Shown piece by piece: positions 16,569 through 25,374 of a stretch of 64,000 nt of DNA. The stretch covers positions 27,711 through 91,710 of the forward strand of contig JARRKC010000044.1 in the NCBI GenBank assembly GCA_037388505.1, written 5' to 3'. Position 1 is the first letter of the stretch. The number at the start of each line of letters is the position of its first letter. A program made the position numbers and the translations under genes. The notes under the pieces were generated by a model. That model was not told the origin of the DNA and searched no databases. It saw nothing but the letters and a program-made list of their open reading frames with translations. The DNA comes from JARRKC01 sp037388505. Its GTDB lineage: Bacteria > Acidobacteriota > UBA6911 > RPQK01 > JAPXNP01.

Positions 16569-17651
16569 CTAGAGGGAGAGTCCGGCAGAGCGGTAGATCT
16601 GCGCGATGTAGCGCATGTCGCGCAGCCCTTCTTCGCCCGGCGTTTTCGGCTGTACTCCGTTCCGGATGCAGTCGGAGAAGTGCTCGGCTTCGGCCTGGAA
16701 CTGAGAAGGGTCGCGGGCGGGGTTGGGTTCATCCAGATGCGTCCCGGAAAACTCGCCGCGCAGGTGGAGTCCCTGGTAGTTGAATGCGGGAGCGGCCTCG
16801 AGCCACCCCTTCGATCCGTGAACGCGAAACATCCCCTCCATCGCGCCGCCGTAAGTCGTATTGCAGGCGGCCACGATGCCGGAAGGGAACTTCATGGTCC
16901 ACGAGACGTTCTCTTCCACCTCCTCGAAACGCCCGTCGCGATCGATCGTCGAGGCAAAGGCTCTGATCTCCTCGGGTTCCTCGCCGGTGAGATAACGACA
17001 AGCGTTCAAGGAATAGATTCCAACATCCATCAGTGGGCCGCCGCCGGCCATCTTCTTCTCGAGCCGCCACTGACCCGGACCGATGTCGAATCCGAAGGTG
17101 CTTTCGATCGCTTGCACTTGACCCAACGCTCCGTCCCGGATCAGCTGGACGGCCTTCAGGTTGGTGGGTTCGTACTGGCAGCGATAGGCGATCATCAGTT
17201 TTACGTTCGCTTTCTTGCAGGCCTCGATCATGGCTTCGGCGGCGGCGACGCTCGTGCTCATCGGCTTCTCGCAGAGCACGTGTTTTCCAGCCCGGGCGGA
17301 ACGAATGGTGTACTCGGCGTGCATGGAGTTGGGCAGCGCTACATAGACGGCGTCCACGCTCTCGTCTCCGGCAATGCGGGCCAAGTCCTCGTAGCTGTAA
17401 ATAGAGCTATCCGGCACGCCGTACTCGGCGGCAATCCGCTCGGCTTTGTCACGGTGGCCACTGACGAGCGCCGCGACGCGCGAGTTGGAGCTGTTGCGCA
17501 CGGCCGACATGAAGTGGCCGGCAATCCGACCCAGACCAATAATCGCATAGCCGATCTTGCGCCCACCTATCGATGCCGATAGGGAACGAGTGAACGGAGC
17601 GGCCAGGCCGATGGCGCCCAACTTTGCGAAGTCTCTTCGAGTTAGATTCAT
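16569..17651 (-). CDS. Tat-exported Gfo/Idh/MocA family oxidoreductase
   Basis: A 360-aa NAD(P)-dependent dehydrogenase. The N-terminus TRRDFAKLG followed by a hydrophobic run (to about residue 26) is a twin-arginine signal. A Rossmann motif GLGRIAG follows, then the family EKP motif in LCEKPMSTS, whose Lys is the usual catalytic base, and the C-terminal alpha/beta dimerisation domain. Export fits recently described periplasmic or Tat-carried members that carry tightly bound NAD and oxidise or epimerise sugars via 3-keto intermediates. Together with the DUF1080 protein at 4290 this could make a 3-keto-glycoside route, but they are 12 kb apart, so that is inference. Confidence 0.9.
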   Translation of the reverse strand: MNLTRRDFAKLGAIGLAAPFTRSLSASIGGRKIGYAIIGLGRIAGHFMSAVRNSSNSRVAALVSGHRDKAERIAAEYGVPDSSIYSYEDLARIAGDESVDAVYVALPNSMHAEYTIRSARAGKHVLCEKPMSTSVAAAEAMIEACKKANVKLMIAYRCQYEPTNLKAVQLIRDGALGQVQAIESTFGFDIGPGQWRLEKKMAGGGPLMDVGIYSLNACRYLTGEEPEEIRAFASTIDRDGRFEEVEENVSWTMKFPSGIVAACNTTYGGAMEGMFRVHGSKGWLEAAPAFNYQGLHLRGEFSGTHLDEPNPARDPSQFQAEAEHFSDCIRNGVQPKTPGEEGLRDMRYIAQIYRSAGLSL

Positions 17652-17834
17652 GAAAACGGACCCTCCCTTTCGATGGACGCGTTGAAACGCTCAGGCGGTT
17701 TGGGTGCTCTTCAATCTGGCGGACCCAAGGATGCAGGCAAGCGGACGCGCCGTTTCAGCTATGATACCGAACTCGACGGTTTCTCTCGCACAGACATACA
17801 TCGTCTGGGCTGGTTACCTGCCGGTAAGTGTGTA

Positions 17835-17863
17835 TTTGCACAATAGGAATGACATCCTATAAT
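17835..17863 (+). promoter_or_regulatory. Sigma-70-type promoter with internal palindrome, likely leaderless
   Basis: TTGCAC (17836-17841) and a perfect TATAAT (17858-17863) are separated by 16 nt, and TATAAT ends only 7 nt before the ATG at 17871. Transcription would start at or within a base or two of the start codon, giving a leaderless mRNA; no Shine-Dalgarno is present. The spacer contains TAGGA-N6-TCCTA (17844-17859), an operator-like palindrome. Confidence 0.55.
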
Positions 17864-17870
17864 ACAAGAA

Positions 17871-19025
17871 ATGATCCCGAGAAGAGCGCGTGAGCTCATC
17901 GCAGAGAGACTGACAGCCAGCCCGGCCGTGGGGTTGATCGGTCCTCGCCAATGCGGCAAGACGACCTTGAGCCGAGACTTTTCCGGTCGATACTTCGACT
18001 TGGAGCAGGCGCCCGAGCGGCTTCGGCTTGATTTGGATTGGGAGTCGCTCATCGCCGGGACCGAGTTGGTGATCCTTGACGAGGCCCAGTCATGGCCCGA
18101 GCTGTTCCCGCGTCTACGAGGCGCCATTGATGGAGATCGCAAGCGTAACGGCCGCTTCCTTCTTCTCGGGCCGGTCTCGCCCGCGCTCATGAGACAGGTG
18201 TCCGAATCCCTCGCTGGGCGGCTCTCACTTGTGGAGCTGACGCCGTTTCTTTGGCCCGAGCTGCCGGACGTGTCAGATGGCGATCGCCTCTGGCTGTGTG
18301 GCGGCTATCCGGACGGAGGGATTCAGAGCCCCGAAAAGTTCCCGCAGTGGCAGAAAGACTACCTTGCGCTGCTGACCCAAAGAGACCTGCCGACATGGGG
18401 ATTGCCGAGCCGCCCGCAGACCACTCAGCGACTCTTGAGAATGCTGGCCGCAGTCCATGGTGAGGCATGGAACGCCTCGCAGCTGGGCCAGAGCCTGGGG
18501 TTGGACTACAAGACCGTCAACAGCTACGTCGATTACCTGGAGGGAGCCTTCCTGATTCGGCGGCTGCCTCCCTATCGGGCAAACATTCGCAAACGCCTGA
18601 TCAGAAGCCCCAAGATCTACTGGCGGGACTCCGGGTTGCTCCATGCCGTCATGAACATCGCCGACAAGGAGACGATGCTGGTCCAGCCGTGGGTCGGAAG
18701 GAGCTGGGAGGGCTTCGTCATCGAGCAGATCTTGGGCGTCGCTGCGGCGTCGGGCGTGCACTCTGATGCTTACTGGTTTCGGACCAGCGACCAGTACGAA
18801 CTCGATTTGGTCTTGGACGTCGAAGGCGAACTGTGGGCCATCGAGGTCAAGTTGACCACCTATCCCGGCGCCGCGGACATGGACCGGCTGAACAAAACGG
18901 CCGACATGATCGGCGCGTCTCGACGATTCCTGGTCACGAAGACCACCACCGTGGCCGGAAACGATCGGCGAGCATCGTGCAACCTGGCCTGGTTGCTGGA
19001 CTTGATCGAAGGCCTGCGGCATTAG
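17871..19025 (+). CDS. AAA-type ATPase with DUF4143 domain
   Basis: A 384-aa protein with Walker A GPRQCGKT (24-31), Walker B-like ELVILDEAQ (about 65-73), then a winged-helix stretch (NASQLGQSLGLDYKTVNSYVDYLEG) and a C-terminal DUF4143 region with a PD-(D/E)XK-like signature (DQYELDLVLD followed by WAIEVKLT). The AAA_14/DUF4143 family is very widespread in bacteria and archaea, often exchanged horizontally, and its cell role is not settled; nucleic-acid-linked stress or defence-like functions are suspected. The gene stands alone behind a strong promoter with no leader. Confidence 0.88.
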   Translation: MIPRRARELIAERLTASPAVGLIGPRQCGKTTLSRDFSGRYFDLEQAPERLRLDLDWESLIAGTELVILDEAQSWPELFPRLRGAIDGDRKRNGRFLLLGPVSPALMRQVSESLAGRLSLVELTPFLWPELPDVSDGDRLWLCGGYPDGGIQSPEKFPQWQKDYLALLTQRDLPTWGLPSRPQTTQRLLRMLAAVHGEAWNASQLGQSLGLDYKTVNSYVDYLEGAFLIRRLPPYRANIRKRLIRSPKIYWRDSGLLHAVMNIADKETMLVQPWVGRSWEGFVIEQILGVAAASGVHSDAYWFRTSDQYELDLVLDVEGELWAIEVKLTTYPGAADMDRLNKTADMIGASRRFLVTKTTTVAGNDRRASCNLAWLLDLIEGLRH

Positions 19026-19096
19026 CCCGGATTCCTCACTCGAATCCTACTGCAGCGTCGGATAGGCAGGCGTCTTCGGCGCTGTTGTGCATCGGC

Positions 19097-19873
19097 CTAC
19101 TTCTTCGCGAACAGGTTGATGCGCCTGAAGGTCTCGAAGCACCGACCGTCATCCCGGCGGGTCTCGTCGATCATCTCCTCGACGACATGGTCCCTGAAGT
19201 CTGCTTTGCGGGATTCGGGCAGAAATGACAGGAACGGCACGAGGCTCGGCTGATCGATCCAGGCAACCAGCGCCTCGACAGTCGGGAAGAACCGATCTGC
19301 GTTTTCGCCCCACACCCGGCATTCTCTCAATTCACCCTCCCCGACCAGACGCGAGTATTCTTCGATGGACGGCATGTACCAGGGCCAGGAGAAATCTGCA
19401 AAACAAGATCTGAACGGTTCCGACTGCATGGCGTTGCGCACGACTTTGAAGAAGTGCGCACAGTTCCCGTCACCGGCAAAGTTGAACCTGAGCACTCCAT
19501 CATTCCTGAGAGCCCTGTGAGCGTTTTTCAGGAGGAGTCGATGATCCTTCACCCAATGCAGCGTGGCGTTCGAGTAAACGACATCGAACTCGTCGACGAA
19601 CTCCAGGGCGTTGATATCCATCAGGATGAATCGCAGGTTGTCGGTCTCCTTGGGTTTGGCGACCTCGATCATCCCCCGGGAGGCATCGATGCCGACGACG
19701 CGACCGCCGGATACGAGCTCGGCCATCCTCGCCGTATTCGCTCCGTCACCGCAACCCAAATCGAGAATGTGCTCGTCGCCCTTCAGGGACAGTTCAGAAA
19801 TGAGTCTGGCACCCCATTCCCGCTGATGGGCGGACGCCTTTTCATACTTCCTGCCGTCGAACTCATGGACCAT
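19097..19873 (-). CDS. Class I methyltransferase, trans-aconitate methyltransferase-like
   Basis: A 258-aa SAM-dependent methyltransferase. Motif I is ILDLGCGDGANTARM, the acidic strand-2 end is VVGIDASRGMIEVAK, and motif FDVVYSNATLHWVKDH marks the ubiE/Tam-like group. The C-terminal part (ADRFFPTVEALVAWIDQPSLVPFL, then REHVVEEM-type helix) resembles trans-aconitate 2-methyltransferases, but substrate should not be assumed. It converges with the AAA ATPase gene and is followed on the same strand by no obvious partner. Confidence 0.85.
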   Translation of the reverse strand: MVHEFDGRKYEKASAHQREWGARLISELSLKGDEHILDLGCGDGANTARMAELVSGGRVVGIDASRGMIEVAKPKETDNLRFILMDINALEFVDEFDVVYSNATLHWVKDHRLLLKNAHRALRNDGVLRFNFAGDGNCAHFFKVVRNAMQSEPFRSCFADFSWPWYMPSIEEYSRLVGEGELRECRVWGENADRFFPTVEALVAWIDQPSLVPFLSFLPESRKADFRDHVVEEMIDETRRDDGRCFETFRRINLFAKK

Positions 19874-19971
19874 TCGTGTTTGTCCTCCAATCTCACAAGG
19901 GAACTATAAGACACTCGATCCAGTCCGTGAACCCTTCGAGCTCAGCCTGACCCGCAATGATTCGATTCATG

Positions 19972-20355
19972 TTACGTGCGTGTCACCAATTTCAGTCCGG
20001 CATGGGCCGCAAAATGGCGGAAGTCGGAGTCCCGGGTGATGAGAGGCACCCCGTAGTCGAGGCAGGACTGGGCGATCAGCGTATCGGCAAGCCGGGCCCT
20101 CAGCTTCTTCGAGAGGATTCTGCGGCGGGTACCGGCGGCCCTTTCCCAAAGACCCGTGTCGGCCTCCAGGACCGGAATCTCGCGCACAAGCTTCGCGACC
20201 GATCGCTCCAGTCCGGGTAGACTCAGGAGTTCGGTCAGCACAACCGGTGGAAGAAAGGCTTGTTGCAGCCTGAAGGCCTCATCGACCAACTCGACGTCGG
20301 CTCCCCCGTCTCCCCTGAGATAGGCGATCAGCGAACTCGTATCGATGGCGATCAC
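19972..20355 (-). CDS. vapC: PIN-domain toxin (VapC-like)
   Basis: A 127-aa PIN-domain ribonuclease. GTG at 20355 is the start because it overlaps the antitoxin stop codon (GTGA) and the product then begins at the canonical IAIDTSSLI. The four acidic metal ligands are present: Asp5, Glu42 (VVLTELL), Asp91 (LADTLIA) and Asp109/Asp111 (TRDSDF). VapC toxins cleave RNA, often tRNA or rRNA, when their antitoxin is degraded. Second gene of a two-gene toxin-antitoxin operon. Confidence 0.9.
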   Translation of the reverse strand: MIAIDTSSLIAYLRGDGGADVELVDEAFRLQQAFLPPVVLTELLSLPGLERSVAKLVREIPVLEADTGLWERAAGTRRRILSKKLRARLADTLIAQSCLDYGVPLITRDSDFRHFAAHAGLKLVTRT

Positions 20356-20558
20356 GGCCGGTCCTCGCGGAGAGCGTTGATGTCGACGTCGAGCTTCACC
20401 TTGCCGCGGAGTCCCCGAAGACGTCGAAACGTCTCCCCGGCGGCCACCAGCCTGAGCCCCTGGCGCACTGTCGCGGAGATACCCTGGCCGGTCTGTTTCC
20501 TGGCATTCCGCAGCAACTCCTCCGGCACATGAACCGTGATCTTCTTCTCGGCGCCCAT
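20352..20558 (-). CDS. vapB: Ribbon-helix-helix antitoxin (VapB-like)
   Basis: A 68-aa protein. Residues 6-40 (KKITVHVPEELLRNARKQTG then ISATVRQGLRLV) form a ribbon-helix-helix DNA-binding domain; the basic and acidic C-terminal tail (RGKVKLDVDINALRED) is the usual toxin-binding part. It overlaps vapC by 4 nt. The pair should bind and repress its own promoter; a perfect palindrome ATGG-TG-CCAT lies at 20565-20574, 7 nt upstream of the start codon. Confidence 0.88.
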   Translation of the reverse strand: MGAEKKITVHVPEELLRNARKQTGQGISATVRQGLRLVAAGETFRRLRGLRGKVKLDVDINALREDRP

Positions 20559-20564
20559 GCTTAA

Positions 20565-20574
20565 ATGGTGCCAT
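20565..20574. promoter_or_regulatory. Candidate VapBC operator palindrome
   Basis: ATGGTGCCAT is a 10-bp sequence with 4-bp arms around TG immediately before vapB. A related half-site ATGGTA lies at 20595-20600. Toxin-antitoxin operons are normally autorepressed through such sites; binding here is inferred. Confidence 0.4.
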
Positions 20575-20810
20575 AGTCAATGCTGTAATGCAATATGGTA
20601 GTGAATTCGCACTACGGACGCCAAGGGCTCCGGAACAAGGCGGTCCCTGGCGCGCTCTGCGCCTCCGCTTGAGATCGGGTTGCCGAGGTTGTGCGCTGCC
20701 GGCACTGGCGGCGCGATTCATTCTCGACCGGTGACCGATCTCGGGTTGAGACTTACAGCGCGGCGCGGGTTAGAATCGGGACGAACGTGGGGCCGGCGCA
20801 GGAAGAGGAC

Positions 20811-22373
20811 ATGATCCGGGTGGCTCGAGTCCAGACAGCGGATAGCCCCAATCAACCGATGGATACTTCGGAGAGCAGCGCACCGATTCTGCAGATGAGG
20901 GGAATGTGTAAGCGCTTCCCCGGCGTCGACGCGCTGCGGGACGTCGATCTGGATCTTTACGCCGGAGAGTGCCTGGCCGTCTGTGGGGAGAACGGCGCCG
21001 GCAAGAGCACGCTGATCAAGCTCCTCGGAGGAGCTTTCCATGCCGATGCCGGGGAGATTCGGCTCTTCGGCGCTCCCGTTCAGATCCGATCCCCAGCCGC
21101 CGCCCAACGCATGGGCATCTCCATCATCTACCAGGAATTCAATCTCATCCCCGAGCTGACGGCACGAGAAAACATTTTCCTCGGTCGGGAGGTGGGCCGC
21201 TTCGGATTCCCGGATCGCCGCAGGGAGTCCGCCACGGCGTGGTCCCTCTTCGAACGGATTGGCGTGGCGATCGATCCCGAGAGTCGCTGCTCGGAGCTGA
21301 ACGTCGCCGAGCAGCAGGCCGTTGAAATCGCGAAGGCGCTCAGCTGGGATGCGCGGGTCATCGTCATGGATGAACCGTCCGCCACCTTGACCGAGCCCGA
21401 AACCCGGCGTCTGTTCCAGGTCATTCGCGACCTCAAAGCCGACGGCATCGGTCTCATCTTCATCAGCCATCGCCTCGACGAGATCTTCGAGGTCGCAGAG
21501 CGGGTGCTGGTGCTTCGTGACGGACGCCTCGTTTCGCAGCACCGCACACACGAGGTGTGTCGCGAGGAGTTGATCAACCGGATGGTCGGCCGATCGCTCG
21601 ACAGCGAGTTCCCTCGCCGCAGCGTCCAACCCGGAAGGGAAGTTCTTCGTGTTGAGAACTTGCGGCGGGGACGTTCGGTCCGAGGCGTCAACTTTGGCGT
21701 CCGCGCCGGGGAGGTGTTGGGCCTGGCCGGGCTGGTCGGGGCGGGAAGAACCGATACCGTGCGGCTTATTTTCGGAGCCGACCGCCTCGAATGCGGGACT
21801 ATCTTCATCGATGGAAGTCGCCGCCGGATCGGGAGCCCCCAGGATGCCATCCGTAACGGAATCTGCCTGCTGACCGAGGACCGCAAGGCACAGGGGTTGG
21901 TGCTCGACCACTCGGCCCGCGAGAACTTCGGACTCCCGAACCTCGATCAGTTTTCGTCCCACCTGTTCATCGATCACGAAAAGGAGAAGAATTCCTTTGA
22001 GCATTATGTCCGGGCCATGAGAATCCAACTTCACAGCTTCGATCAGCCGGCGCGCACCCTGTCCGGCGGCAATCAGCAGAAGGTCGTCCTGGCCAAGTGG
22101 CTGGCGCGGAATTCTCGTATCGTCATCTTCGACGAGCCGACGCGGGGGATCGATGTCGGAGCGAAGTATGAGATCTACCAACTGATCAACGATCTGGCCT
22201 CGCAGGGCAAGGCCGTCATCATGATCAGCAGCGAGCTGCCCGAGATCCTGGGAATGAGCAATCGAGTCATTGTCATGCACGAGGGCGAAGTGAAGGCGGA
22301 GATCAACGACGTCGGCGGAACCGGCCAGGAGGAACTCCTAGCAATGATGGTCGCGAGTGGAACGGGAGTATGA
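20811..22373 (+). CDS. Sugar ABC transporter ATP-binding protein (RbsA/MglA type)
   Basis: A 520-aa fused double ATPase. The ATG at 20811 follows GGAAG by 5 nt; a later ATG (20859) has no ribosome site. Domain 1 has Walker A GENGAGKST (59-67) and Walker B VIVMDEPSATLTEPE with a degenerate signature (LNVAEQQAVEIAKAL). Domain 2 has a degenerate P-loop (GLVGAGRTDT) and an intact signature LSGGNQQKVVLAKWLARN with VIFDEPTRGIDVGAKYEI. This asymmetry is typical of ribose/galactose/xylose importers. It is the first gene of an operon with permease and binding protein. A hydrophilic N-terminal tail of about 25 residues precedes the first domain. Confidence 0.93.
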   Translation: MIRVARVQTADSPNQPMDTSESSAPILQMRGMCKRFPGVDALRDVDLDLYAGECLAVCGENGAGKSTLIKLLGGAFHADAGEIRLFGAPVQIRSPAAAQRMGISIIYQEFNLIPELTARENIFLGREVGRFGFPDRRRESATAWSLFERIGVAIDPESRCSELNVAEQQAVEIAKALSWDARVIVMDEPSATLTEPETRRLFQVIRDLKADGIGLIFISHRLDEIFEVAERVLVLRDGRLVSQHRTHEVCREELINRMVGRSLDSEFPRRSVQPGREVLRVENLRRGRSVRGVNFGVRAGEVLGLAGLVGAGRTDTVRLIFGADRLECGTIFIDGSRRRIGSPQDAIRNGICLLTEDRKAQGLVLDHSARENFGLPNLDQFSSHLFIDHEKEKNSFEHYVRAMRIQLHSFDQPARTLSGGNQQKVVLAKWLARNSRIVIFDEPTRGIDVGAKYEIYQLINDLASQGKAVIMISSELPEILGMSNRVIVMHEGEVKAEINDVGGTGQEELLAMMVASGTGV

Positions 22374-22430
22374 CAATGGGACCGACTGAACGACTTCCCG
22401 AGAGATTGGACTCCGCCGTTTTCGCAAACC

Positions 22431-23792
22431 ATGGTTAAGACCCGAATCCAATTGAAGAAGCTACTGAGCGACTACGGGATGCTGGCGATCCTGCTTCTTC
22501 TGTGTCTCTTCTTCAGCCTTCTGACACTCAAGCAGCAGCAGCCTCAAGGGCAGTCCGCGGCGAAACAGTTGGCCAATGCTGTGGCGCAGAAGGCCTCGCC
22601 GGGCGAACGAGTCCTGGTGGTGGCCGGTACCCAGAAGGCTTCCCAGGACACGGCACGGATGGTCGCTGAGATGCTGGGACGGAGGTCCTTCAGCCGGGTG
22701 ATGGAAGTTCGTGGGACACCCCGCGATCTGCGGCTCGCCCTGGATCGACTCCGCGACGAGAGCGAACGTCCTGCTGCGATCGCCGTGACGTCCGAGGCGG
22801 TCGAGTGGCGGGTGTGGGAAATCCTTCCGGAAGCGTACCCGGAATTTGGTCAGGTCACGCTCGTCACACCCGAAACCTACTACTGGCCGGATTTCCTGAA
22901 GCTTTCGAATCTGTTGGCCGTGGTGGATCGAATCGTGGTGATCGCCATCATCGCAATTGGCATGACGATGGTCATCATCACGGCAGGAATCGACCTCTCG
23001 GTCGGGAGTCTGATCGCCCTGGCCGGTGTCATCAGCACACTCGTCATGAAACAGCTGGGCGGACTGGGTGCGCCGGCGTGGACTGTGGCGGCCGGCTTTC
23101 TGATCGGCATTGTGAGCTGCGGCCTTCTGGGTGCGTTCGGCGGATTCCTGGTCGCGCGCTTCAAGGTCGCCCCTTTCATCACCACCCTGGCACTGATGAT
23201 GGTCGCAAGAGGATTGGCGTTCTCCATTACCGGAGGTTTCTCGATCTACCAGGTGCCGGATGCCCTCACCTGGCTGGGCCAGGGTCGAAGCCTGGGAATC
23301 CCCAATACGGTGATCCTGCTTGCCGTGCTCTACGCGGGCGCCCACATCTTCATGTCGCGCACCACGCTGGGCCGCTACATCTACGCTGTCGGTGGGAATG
23401 AGGAAGCGGCCAGACTCTCGGGAGTGCCCGTAGCCGGGGTCATCGTGTTCGTCTACATCGTCAGCGCCGTTGCCGCCGGTGTGGGAGGCTGCATCCAGGC
23501 CTCCCAGCTCAACGCGGGTACTCCCAACGCCGGGCTCATGTACGAGTTGTATGTCATTGCCGCGGTCGTCGTCGGAGGGACCAGTCTCTCCGGCGGATCC
23601 GGGACGATCCTGGGCACGTTGATCGGGGCGTTTATCATTTCAGTGGTGCAAAACGGGATGAACCTCCTGGGCATCGAAAGTTACACCCAGAACGTCGTGC
23701 TGGGCCTGGTCATCCTCGGAGCCGTACTGCTGGACAGGCTCCGCGGCGGAGCTTCGTTGGCCTTCCTGACCGGCAGAGGCTCCGCTGACTGA
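22431..23792 (+). CDS. Sugar ABC transporter permease (RbsC type) with inserted alpha/beta domain
   Basis: A 453-aa permease. Residues from about 163 onward are an ordinary RbsC-like membrane domain, including GMTMVIITAGIDLSVGS, VAPFITTLALMMVARG, YAVGGNEEAARLSGV and GGTSLSGGSGTILGTLIGA. Between the first membrane helix (about 13-32) and the next one lies an extra 120-residue hydrophilic segment with alternating strands and helices (GERVLVVAGTQKA, RPAAIAVTSEAVEW, GQVTLVTPETYYW). Usual members are near 330 residues and lack it. By topology the insert should be periplasmic. Operon with the ATPase and the binding protein. Confidence 0.92.
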   Translation: MVKTRIQLKKLLSDYGMLAILLLLCLFFSLLTLKQQQPQGQSAAKQLANAVAQKASPGERVLVVAGTQKASQDTARMVAEMLGRRSFSRVMEVRGTPRDLRLALDRLRDESERPAAIAVTSEAVEWRVWEILPEAYPEFGQVTLVTPETYYWPDFLKLSNLLAVVDRIVVIAIIAIGMTMVIITAGIDLSVGSLIALAGVISTLVMKQLGGLGAPAWTVAAGFLIGIVSCGLLGAFGGFLVARFKVAPFITTLALMMVARGLAFSITGGFSIYQVPDALTWLGQGRSLGIPNTVILLAVLYAGAHIFMSRTTLGRYIYAVGGNEEAARLSGVPVAGVIVFVYIVSAVAAGVGGCIQASQLNAGTPNAGLMYELYVIAAVVVGGTSLSGGSGTILGTLIGAFIISVVQNGMNLLGIESYTQNVVLGLVILGAVLLDRLRGGASLAFLTGRGSAD

Positions 23793-23827
23793 GTGGGCTG
23801 CGAGGAAACGTACTGAAGGAGTTTTCG

Positions 23828-24805
23828 ATGTTTCGATTGAACATGGGAAAAAGTCTTGTCTATTGGGTTCTTGCGGGGGCGTTCGCTCTGACGCTCGTCG
23901 GTTGCGGGGGCAATCGGCTCGAACAGCCATCCAGGGGTCGAATCGGCATGACCTGCATGGATCTGACCAATCCGTACTTCAAGCTCATCGCCAACGTGAT
24001 GCAGAAAGAGGCGGCCAGGCACGGATACGAATTGGTCGCTCTGGACGGGAACAATGATGCGGCCAAGCAAAACAATCAGATGTCGGACTTCGTCGCCCAG
24101 AAATATTCGGCCATCTTTCTCAACCCTGCCGATTCGAGAGCCGCGGGAGAGGGCGTCAAGAAGGCCCATGCCGCCGGAATACCGGTCTTTACGTTTGACG
24201 TTCAAGTCGCGGACGAAGAGGCCAAAGCTCTGGTGGTTTCTCATATCGGTAGCGACAACTATCAGGGAGGTCGGTTGGCCGCCGAAAGCATGATGGAGGT
24301 GACCGCTGACCGCGGCAAGATCGCCATCATTTCCTACCCCGAGATCTCGTCCTGCATCTTCCGCGTTCAGGGATTCAGAGACTACCTCAAAGAACACCAC
24401 AGTCAGCTGGACATCGTCACCGAATTGTCGGGCAAGGGAAATCGCAACGACGGTTACGCTACTGCCACCGATGTCCTGCAGGCCCATCCGGATATCGTCG
24501 CCATCTTTGGGGTGAACGACCCCTCCGCGCTCGGAGCCTATGCTGCCGTTGTCAAAGCCGGCCGGGAGGACGACATCACCGTGATTGGCTTCGATGCCTC
24601 ACCCGCCGGCAAGCAGGCCGTCTTCGAGAAGAAGCTCTACGACACCCCCCAGCAGTTTCCGAGAAAAATGGCCGTCGGGACGGTCGATGCTTTTATGAAG
24701 TACCTGGAAGGCGATGCCCTTCCGAAGACGACCCTGATTCCTTGTGCGCACTACCGATATGCCGACTCGGTCAACGACGAGTCCAGGATCAAGGAGCAGT
24801 GGTAG
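23828..24805 (+). CDS. Sugar-binding lipoprotein of the ABC transporter (periplasmic-binding type I)
   Basis: A 325-aa lipoprotein, lipobox LVGC (Cys26). The mature part is a ribose-binding-like Peripla_BP_4 domain: IGMTCMDLTNPYFKLIANVMQKEA at the start, KYSAIFLNPADS, hinge segment IGSDNYQGGRLAAESMM, then IFGVNDPSALGAY and VIGFDASPAGKQAV. It delivers a monosaccharide or related compound to the permease at 22431. AGGAG precedes the ATG. Last gene of the transport operon; a strong hairpin follows at 24892-24934. Confidence 0.93.
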   Translation: MFRLNMGKSLVYWVLAGAFALTLVGCGGNRLEQPSRGRIGMTCMDLTNPYFKLIANVMQKEAARHGYELVALDGNNDAAKQNNQMSDFVAQKYSAIFLNPADSRAAGEGVKKAHAAGIPVFTFDVQVADEEAKALVVSHIGSDNYQGGRLAAESMMEVTADRGKIAIISYPEISSCIFRVQGFRDYLKEHHSQLDIVTELSGKGNRNDGYATATDVLQAHPDIVAIFGVNDPSALGAYAAVVKAGREDDITVIGFDASPAGKQAVFEKKLYDTPQQFPRKMAVGTVDAFMKYLEGDALPKTTLIPCAHYRYADSVNDESRIKEQW

Positions 24806-24891
24806 AGGCTGCGCAGGCCCGCAGCGTCCAAGGGACCAATCCCCAAGGCCGACGGTGCCCGTGGACGCGGACGGATCATTGAAAGTTCGGA

Positions 24892-24934
24892 CCTGGGGCC
24901 GGTGAGGGGAGTTCCCCGCACTTGCGGCCCCAGG
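24892..24934. terminator. Large perfect hairpin between convergent genes
   Basis: CCTGGGGCCG (24892-24901) pairs perfectly with CGGCCCCAGG (24925-24934), and GGGGA/TTCCCC in the loop can form an inner stem. It lies between the ends of the transporter operon (24805) and the minus-strand gene ending at 24953, a position expected for a bidirectional terminator. There is no long T-run, so it may act as a factor-dependent or mRNA-stabilising element. Confidence 0.55.
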
Positions 24935-24952
24935 CGGCTCCGTCTCTCCCCG

Positions 24953-25297
24953 TCAGACCTGACGGCGAAGGCCGACAGCCACGAGCAGCCAAACGACTGA
25001 GACCAGGGCGAAAGCGATGACGAGAGGCGCCGGCGACTCCGTGAGTGCGCCCAGGAGAAGCCGTGAGGGCCCGTCTCCAGCTGGTCCGTCGGCCGCCTGT
25101 TCGAGCAGTCGGGTGTAGGCGGCCAGGCCGTTGGCGATCCCGAGCAGGAAGGCGGCAATGGCCGAGAAGATCGTCGCGGCGCTGAGAGGCCGGAGAATGG
25201 CCAGCCTCCTTTCGCTGGGCCGAAAGACGAAGAGGACGGCCGTTACCAGCGTGACGGCTCCGATAATCATGGCAAAGAAGAAAAATGGTCCGGGCAT
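24953..25297 (-). CDS. Small membrane protein of unknown function
   Basis: A 114-aa hydrophobic protein. ATG at 25297 is chosen because GGAGG stands 5 nt upstream. It has three or four predicted membrane segments: FFFFAMIIGAVTLVTAVLFVF (about 4-24), a second in SAATIFSAIAAFLLGIANG, and a third near APLVIAFALVSVVWLLVAVG. The short loops carry no known motif. It resembles small MotA/TolQ/ExbB-neighbour type membrane proteins only in composition; no function can be assigned. It is divergent from the ECF sigma gene, about 80 nt apart. Confidence 0.75.
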   Translation of the reverse strand: MPGPFFFFAMIIGAVTLVTAVLFVFRPSERRLAILRPLSAATIFSAIAAFLLGIANGLAAYTRLLEQAADGPAGDGPSRLLLGALTESPAPLVIAFALVSVVWLLVAVGLRRQV

Positions 25298-25374
25298 GTT
25301 GACCTCCATTAGAATGTCGTTCATTGAGGTAAACGCGCATCGGGCTCCGTCGTGACAGCCTGTCACGCGAGCTT

